Shown: in pieces, positions 59,021 to 64,000 of the stretch
Numbering within the stretch: position 1 is the first letter of the stretch
Layout of the letters: each line of letters begins with the position of its first letter
Assembly (NCBI GenBank): GCA_965116785.1
Contig: OZ220731.1
Coordinates: 3,534,001-3,598,000 of the forward strand
Origin: Bin87 sp965116785
GTDB lineage: Bacteria > Chloroflexota > Dehalococcoidia > Lucifugimonadales > UBA3495
Direction of reading: 5' to 3'
Length of the DNA stretch: 64,000 bases
Translations under genes and position numbers: made by a program
Notes under the pieces: model-generated
The model's input: the letters and a program-made list of their open reading frames with translations, nothing else
Database searches by the model: none
Told to the model about the DNA's origin: nothing

Positions 59021-59032
59021 GCACAGACGTTC
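59021..59032 (-). promoter_or_regulatory. Candidate LexA-type operator upstream of imuB
   Basis: On the minus strand GAACGTCTGTGC lies 17 bases before the imuB start and matches GAAC-N4-GTTC with one mismatch in the right half. This is the Gram-positive-type LexA box. Whether LexA of this lineage uses that site is not known. Confidence 0.35.
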
Positions 59033-59132
59033 GCATGACGTGCCGGGATGTCATGAAAATCCCGCGCGTTTCGCCGCTTGGTTGGCGAGGCGCGCGGGCC
59101 GGGTCTGCGTACGGAGCGCCTGGAGCGTCGTT

Positions 59133-60593
59133 TCAGGTTGCTCGGGCGCTGCCTGGGCGATTTCTAAAAAGCCTGGGGATAAAGAGGGACTTCACTTGCT
59201 CGGATTGTGGATCCGGTTCGGATGACCCCGGATCGGACAACTCCGAGATTATGACGGCGGGCTGGGGCCCATTGCCATCGCCGCGCCTGTAGATGGCAAC
59301 GATGAGGTTTCCTCCGATAACGACCACGACGTAGACGAAATTGGACAGGGCAACCCAGATAAATCCGAGATGCAGCCTCTCCGTCAACTCGTCCTGCGTG
59401 TATCCCAGCGCGGCGAAATCGATATCCCAGGAATACAGGAGGTTGTGGTCCGGCTCGGGCAGCGAACTGGGAGCCATGTAGAGAGTCAGGATGGCGGCTC
59501 CGCCCAATGCGGACAGAACGATAATCGCCGTCACCACCGCCCAGAGCAGGAACCGCAGGTCGCGTTCGCGCGGCGTGATCACCGGGTCGCGAAGCACCAA
59601 CAGGGTGATGAACACGACGCCCAGAACGGGCAAAACAACCGTCAGATGGAGCCATGACCCGACGTTGGAGATGACCATGACGCAACAGTAGACGAAAACC
59701 AGTGGCAGAAGGGCAACCCAGGCCGCCCTCTGCGGCGCTCTCCTCTCGCTGACCTCTTTGGAGTACTGCCACTTCCACAAGAAGTCGAACATGAGCCCTG
59801 CAATCAGAGCCAGGGCCAGGTTCACCATCAGGGCCAGCAGGCAAGGGATCGGCGTACCCGCGAAATCGTTGATGGTGTAGAAGCCGTAGTTGTCCATGCG
59901 GATCAGGGGCATCTGCAGCAACGGAGTGCTCAGGAGGAAGAACAGCGACACGAAGAAGAATTCCCGCAGCTGATCCCCCTTGCGCATGCGGAGAAATCCC
60001 TGGGTCAGCACCAGCCCCATGACGATGGCGATGAAGAAGGTCAATATCCAGTCTGCGGTCCAGCCAAGGGACGACAGGGCATAGCCGCCGCCGGCGACAC
60101 ACACGCCGGGCAGCAAGAAGCGAGAGAGGCAAAAACGGATCGCGTCGGACAGATTGGATGAAGCGACCAATCTGTCCCTGGTCGGCGAGCCCGCGGCGTC
60201 CAAGTTCGCCAGCCCGTCCCTGGAACCATCGGCGATGCCCACGCCTGAGCTATCTGGAGCAGACCCTTGGTGAGGCACGCCGGACGGATCACCGCTGTCC
60301 AAACCGGCCAGGGTTATCAGCCCCTCGACCTCCACAGATGACAGTTCGAGGGCTTTCCCGAAAGCCACCAAACGTTGTTTGGTAGGACGCGTGGCGCCCG
60401 ATTCCCAGCGGGACACGGTGCTATGGCTGTACCGCTCCCCGTACTGGCCGTCCACATCCGCCATGCGGCCGAGCAACTCTTCCTGAGTGAGCCCCTTACG
60501 GCCGTCAGCCTGCGTGAAGGACTCGCGGTAGGCCCTCATGAGCATGCCCACCTGGGCGGCTCTCAACCGGCGGTCCTCACGTTCCAGTCCCAT
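59133..60593 (-). CDS. Membrane-anchored XRE-type regulator with eight-helix membrane domain
   Basis: The 486-residue protein has a Cro/cI helix-turn-helix in residues about 10-80 (LTQEELLGRMADVDG, then STVSRWESGATRP), a linker of about 70 residues, and then some eight predicted membrane helices from about 155 to 445. The arrangement fits a one-component membrane sensor-regulator. A short basic/acidic tail follows. The ATG at 60593 has no strong ribosome site. An inverted repeat lies just upstream. It is divergent from an exported protein gene at 60790. Confidence 0.7.
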   Translation of the reverse strand: MGLEREDRRLRAAQVGMLMRAYRESFTQADGRKGLTQEELLGRMADVDGQYGERYSHSTVSRWESGATRPTKQRLVAFGKALELSSVEVEGLITLAGLDSGDPSGVPHQGSAPDSSGVGIADGSRDGLANLDAAGSPTRDRLVASSNLSDAIRFCLSRFLLPGVCVAGGGYALSSLGWTADWILTFFIAIVMGLVLTQGFLRMRKGDQLREFFFVSLFFLLSTPLLQMPLIRMDNYGFYTINDFAGTPIPCLLALMVNLALALIAGLMFDFLWKWQYSKEVSERRAPQRAAWVALLPLVFVYCCVMVISNVGSWLHLTVVLPVLGVVFITLLVLRDPVITPRERDLRFLLWAVVTAIIVLSALGGAAILTLYMAPSSLPEPDHNLLYSWDIDFAALGYTQDELTERLHLGFIWVALSNFVYVVVVIGGNLIVAIYRRGDGNGPQPAVIISELSDPGSSEPDPQSEQVKSLFIPRLFRNRPGSARAT

Positions 60594-60618
60594 GTTTCTG
60601 CACGCTATGACAGTGACA

Positions 60619-60640
60619 TGTGCAATTTGGTTTTTGCACA
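60619..60640 (-). promoter_or_regulatory. Candidate operator for the XRE membrane regulator
   Basis: TGTGCAA (60619-60625) and TTGCACA (60634-60640) are perfect inverted half-sites separated by 8 bases, 26 bases upstream of the regulator's start. This suits binding of a dimeric XRE protein and autoregulation, possibly also control of the divergent exported protein. Confidence 0.45.
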
Positions 60641-60789
60641 GACTTTCGGAGATTCCGCGGCTATTATCCCGCACCGCCCAACTAGTGGCAAGCCACAATT
60701 ACAGGGTGTTCACACCAATATCGTGAAACATCAAGCCATTAGTTTGCCAATTCCACACACTTTTTAACGAAGTCGGCCGGTTTTTGCGT

Positions 60790-61821
60790 ATGAGACATCA
60801 AAACACGTCATGTCGAGAACTATTTTTCAATCGTTTGCTCTGGGTCCGTGTAGCCATTGCTGTGTCGACGGCGCTGCTGCTCTGCCTGTTCAACGTAGGG
60901 CCAGCAGAAACCGGTCGGGGGGCCGCGGCTGTCGCCACGGTTCGGGACTTGGCGGAGCCTGACGAGTTGCTCTCCACTGCCCAAGGAGACGATACGACGG
61001 CTTTTCGGGAAGAAGATGCGGGCTTTTCCGCGCACCATAGAGTGCCCGATCACTCTGAGGGAGACGGGTCAAATGAACTCCGTCCACGGCTCCACGTAAC
61101 GGCTATCACCGATGCCCTGCTTGAAGATCCCTACGAATCCAACGGGCACCGCACGGCGGCCGGCCGGCACGTGGATTCAGGGAGCAATTTCGGCATAGTT
61201 GAGTTGCCGATGGCGGTGGCGCGGAGCCTCGGCAGCGTGGTACCTCCAAAGAAGATCACGGTTTACTACGATGATCGTGGGTGGGTCGTTGCCTATCTGC
61301 CGGCCGACGATCCCGCCGCTGGCATCTGGCGGTACGATCCATTGAACCAACAGGCCAGCGATTTGGATCAAAACCTGTTGGTGCTGGTAATTAACGAAGT
61401 GTTGACCGTCGCCAGGCAGGACGTGCCTGAAATCGTCGCGGCGGATGACAGCACGGTTGGCTATTACCACTGGCAACACCCAGAGAATAACGCTTTCGTG
61501 TTGTTCAGCCATGAGTCCGATGGAGGCACGTCCGATCCGGTCAGGTTCGTGGTGCCGCCGACCATCGAAAACATCCTGGCTTCGGCGTTAGTCTTGATTA
61601 CCAGCGTCCCGTCTCCCGGACAGACTGCGGTTACCGCCGAACTGGCGGTTGACGGCAGGGCGGTCGCCTCGGTCCAGGAGCCTTCCCGGTTGGCTATCTC
61701 GGGATTTGCATTGCAACGGACAAGCGACGCCAGTCAACTCTACGAGGTTACGGTCGACGTCGATGCCGGGGCAACCGCAACCGGCGCGGTCATGCTGGTG
61801 TACACCAAGCCGGGTTCCTGA
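60790..61821 (+). CDS. Hypothetical exported protein
   Basis: The 343-residue product (from ATG at 60790; a TTG at 60784 is possible) has a basic N-terminus and a membrane helix/signal peptide at about 18-36 (VRVAIAVSTALLLCLFNVG), then a low-complexity acidic stretch and a beta-rich globular part with KITVYYDDRGWVVAYLP and a final VTVDVDAGATATGAVMLVYTK. I do not recognise the family. It is 8 bases upstream of the CARDB-repeat protein and so may be its partner in an envelope complex. It is divergent from the XRE regulator. Confidence 0.6.
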   Translation: MRHQNTSCRELFFNRLLWVRVAIAVSTALLLCLFNVGPAETGRGAAAVATVRDLAEPDELLSTAQGDDTTAFREEDAGFSAHHRVPDHSEGDGSNELRPRLHVTAITDALLEDPYESNGHRTAAGRHVDSGSNFGIVELPMAVARSLGSVVPPKKITVYYDDRGWVVAYLPADDPAAGIWRYDPLNQQASDLDQNLLVLVINEVLTVARQDVPEIVAADDSTVGYYHWQHPENNAFVLFSHESDGGTSDPVRFVVPPTIENILASALVLITSVPSPGQTAVTAELAVDGRAVASVQEPSRLAISGFALQRTSDASQLYEVTVDVDAGATATGAVMLVYTKPGS

Positions 61822-61828
61822 CCGTGGC

Positions 61829-64000
61829 GTGGGACCTGAATCAGCCAGTACCTTGTTGGGCTTGTTCGTGGGCGCTGTCCGTTCTCCAACCCTGATCCTG
61901 GCGGCAATAGCCAGTTGCGTGGTCTTGGTGACGGCGTGGTCCAATCTCGCCAACGGGACGGCCTTACTCCCCGCCGAAATTGCGGAAAGCGCGACGGCAC
62001 ATCAGTCCTGCGTTGACGACGTGAGCATCACGGTTGATGCAGTTTGGGAAGGTTTTACCTACACGTTGGCGGATCCTCCCGACTATGCCGACGGCGACGA
62101 CATCTGGATCGCTTATACCGTCACCAACAATAGCTGTGGCGATGTAACCGTCACCGTGACTCTAACAGGATCAGTGAGCGAGGCGGCAATTCACGACGCG
62201 GATGGCGCTACCGCGCCTTGTGCTGACGGGTGTAATGTCCCGGCAGGGTCGTCGGAATATGGCACAGTTCAATGGGATCTTAGCAAGCACCCCAACGCCA
62301 CCAGCGAAAAGGTGGTTGCCACCGTCACTATCGACGCACCGTCAGGCTTCAGCGACACCGATACGAGCAACAACAGCGGCACTTCGACCGAGAGCATAAA
62401 CATCGTCAATGACGTATCCACGGTGGATGTCGGCATCAAATCGGCCACGGCGTCCAAGACGGCTGCCTTGACCGGGGATGATATTGATTTCACCGTCGTC
62501 ATCCGGAACGAGGGCGATGTCGAGGCGGACGCCTCCGTTGTGCTCGACCGGGGCGCCGATTCCGACGAATTGGATTCAGCAGATGTCTCGGGTCTGGCTG
62601 CTGATGCAGAGAGCACAGTCACGCTCTCCTGGGGCACTGACGGGGTGGACGCGGGAGAACACAATCTGCGCGTGGTCGTTCAATCGGAGGGAGACGGCAA
62701 CTCTGCCAATGACGGCAAGACGGTCACCGTGACACTTCGGAAGCCCTCCACGGACGTAGCCATCACCGGAATACTGGCGTCGGCAACTGAAGCGGTCGTC
62801 GGGGACACGGTGGACTTCACCGTCGCGTTGGAAAATGACGGCGATGTCGCGATTGCCCCGACCGTTTCCCTATACAAAGGACAAGATGCTGAGGCGTTGG
62901 GCTTGGCGACCCCTAGCACAATAGCCGTAGGCGGTACGGAGACCGTCATCATCTCGTGGGATACCGCGGGAGCAGCGTCAGGCACACACAGCGTACGTGC
63001 GGTCGCGACCGTTGCTGACGACGATGACTCCAGCAATGACAGCGCGGCCGTGTCGCTCACCTTGCATGATCCGGTGGACATCGAGCTGCGTTTCACGAAC
63101 TCATTGGCTGCGTCGGCGGTCAAAGGAAATGCGATCAGCGTGCCGTTTACCGTGACCAACTCGGGAGAGAGCGATACAGGCGGCGTGACGGTCAGTCTGT
63201 ACGTCACAGCGGAAGGCGAAGAACGAGGGGAGGCGGAATCTGAGGATACGAGGACCGTACCGACCATAGCCGTCGGCGATTCAGTAACCGGGGCATTCGA
63301 TTGGGACACCGGCGATATTGCAGTTGGCCGCTACGAGCTGAAAGTGGTCGTCGGAACGTTCGGCGACACGGACGCATCCAACAACACGGTCTCAACGAAC
63401 ATTGAAATACTGAACTGGCTCCTGCTGAAAGACGTCTCCCCGACGAGCGCAGAAGCGGTGACCGGCGATACCGTCGAGTTCACGGCTCAAGTGGGAAACG
63501 TGGGGACGGGTGAACTGACCGACGTGACGGTTGGGTTGTACGAATCGGGGACTGACGACACTCTTGCCGCCGTGGACTTCGCATCTGTGGCCACCGGCGA
63601 TACCGCCAACGCGACTATCCGGTGGGACACGGCGGGGCGGGATGCGGGCCAAGTTGAACTATCCGTCGCCGTCAGGGCGGACGGACAGGTTCCCGATGGA
63701 GATGACTATCAGTCGGTCAACGTAACGATTCGCAATCCCATAGCGTTGACATCGGCAACGCCGGCATCCGCGGACAACATTGCGGGAATCCCGGTGTCGA
63801 TCAACGTCCAGGTGCTCAACGAGAGCATTGCCGAGGTTACCGACGTAGAGGTCAATCTGGATGGCGACGGGGATTGCGAGAGTGAGGAAGGCAAAGAAGC
63901 GGAGAAGCAGAACGGCTGCGCGACAATCGCGTCGATCCCGGCCGGAGAGAAGGCCGTGGCTACCTTGGTGTGGGATACCGCCGGCGACGAACCCGGCGTT
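61829..64000 (+). CDS. Exported CARDB-repeat protein (3' end outside window)
   Basis: From a GTG at 61829, the frame runs without a stop to the window edge (724 codons visible). An N-terminal helix (LGLFVGAVRSPTLILAAIASCVVLV) is followed by repeats of about 100-110 residues, each with a G-D-x-V-x-F-T-V-x-x-x-N-x-G strand pattern, such as TGDDIDFTVVIRNEGDVEA, VGDTVDFTVALENDGDVAI and TGDTVEFTAQVGNVGTGEL, and each ending near WDTAG..AG.H...V. These match CARDB-type immunoglobulin-like adhesion or cell-surface domains. Acidic residues suggest calcium binding. It is close to the exported protein gene at 60790, so an extracellular adhesion or matrix role is likely. Confidence 0.75.
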   Translation, partial: MGPESASTLLGLFVGAVRSPTLILAAIASCVVLVTAWSNLANGTALLPAEIAESATAHQSCVDDVSITVDAVWEGFTYTLADPPDYADGDDIWIAYTVTNNSCGDVTVTVTLTGSVSEAAIHDADGATAPCADGCNVPAGSSEYGTVQWDLSKHPNATSEKVVATVTIDAPSGFSDTDTSNNSGTSTESINIVNDVSTVDVGIKSATASKTAALTGDDIDFTVVIRNEGDVEADASVVLDRGADSDELDSADVSGLAADAESTVTLSWGTDGVDAGEHNLRVVVQSEGDGNSANDGKTVTVTLRKPSTDVAITGILASATEAVVGDTVDFTVALENDGDVAIAPTVSLYKGQDAEALGLATPSTIAVGGTETVIISWDTAGAASGTHSVRAVATVADDDDSSNDSAAVSLTLHDPVDIELRFTNSLAASAVKGNAISVPFTVTNSGESDTGGVTVSLYVTAEGEERGEAESEDTRTVPTIAVGDSVTGAFDWDTGDIAVGRYELKVVVGTFGDTDASNNTVSTNIEILNWLLLKDVSPTSAEAVTGDTVEFTAQVGNVGTGELTDVTVGLYESGTDDTLAAVDFASVATGDTANATIRWDTAGRDAGQVELSVAVRADGQVPDGDDYQSVNVTIRNPIALTSATPASADNIAGIPVSINVQVLNESIAEVTDVEVNLDGDGDCESEEGKEAEKQNGCATIASIPAGEKAVATLVWDTAGDEPGV

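Noticed and set aside
62269..63309. Minus-strand open frames in the CARDB gene
   Set aside because: Serine-rich shadow frames antisense to the continuous plus-strand CARDB-repeat frame.

Overview
The window is a GC-rich bacterial chromosome segment. Its gene content suggests a SAR202-like or related Chloroflexota (Dehalococcoidia) lineage: luciferase-like flavin monooxygenases, CaiB/BaiF CoA-transferases, Gfo/Idh/MocA dehydrogenases, ACMSD-like amidohydrolases, PuuE-like deacetylases, ring-hydroxylating dioxygenase and HpaB-type oxygenase, many of them as paralogue pairs, plus dense small palindromic repeats. This placement is inferred from family composition; no rRNA or taxonomic marker was checked.

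Layout. 0-6.4 kb looks like an integrated mobile element or its remnant: the end of a Fic protein, a Cas4/RecB-like Fe-S nuclease, a frameshifted beta-class DNA methyltransferase, a stand-alone recombinase zinc-ribbon/coiled-coil protein, an XRE regulator and a large serine integrase. 6.4-7.2 kb is a two-gene cassette (small protein plus HEPN-like protein) that recurs at 41.3-42.0 kb. 8-24.7 kb is a catabolic island: M24 peptidase, DUF35 protein with a thiolase-like protein, a fused double CaiB transferase, three deacetylases, two GNATs, a flavin oxidoreductase, Gfo/Idh, two amidohydrolases and an adenosine-deaminase-like enzyme. 25.8-27.3 kb has a strong promoter, a short leader ORF, a hairpin and an intrinsic terminator ahead of a tandem UspA gene. 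27.3-46.3 kb mixes a P450, small membrane proteins, a second Gfo/Idh, PPOX and RidA proteins, VOC, HpaB and LLM oxygenases, VapBC, a Rieske dioxygenase pair, a C-C-type hydrolase, several HEPN-like genes and a PQQ-type sugar dehydrogenase lipoprotein. 46.6-52.5 kb holds a methyltransferase, tRNA-Trp, an MNT-HEPN fusion, a CocE-type hydrolase and an MBL-fold/BioY pair. 52.7-64 kb holds a histidine kinase, an ImuB-DnaE2 mutagenesis pair, a membrane-anchored XRE protein, and the start of an exported CARDB-repeat protein that runs off the window.

How genes may work together. Oxygenases, dioxygenase, VOC protein, hydrolases, CoA-transferases and the thiolase/DUF35 pair fit oxidation, ring or chain cleavage and CoA-linked degradation of varied organic compounds; no single pathway can be read from the window. 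A second theme is conflict and toxin-like functions: Fic, Cas4-like nuclease, methyltransferase, VapBC and five HEPN-superfamily-like proteins, two of them in matching overlapping gene pairs. Intergenic space carries at least four families of palindromic elements (called A to D here), some nested in each other.
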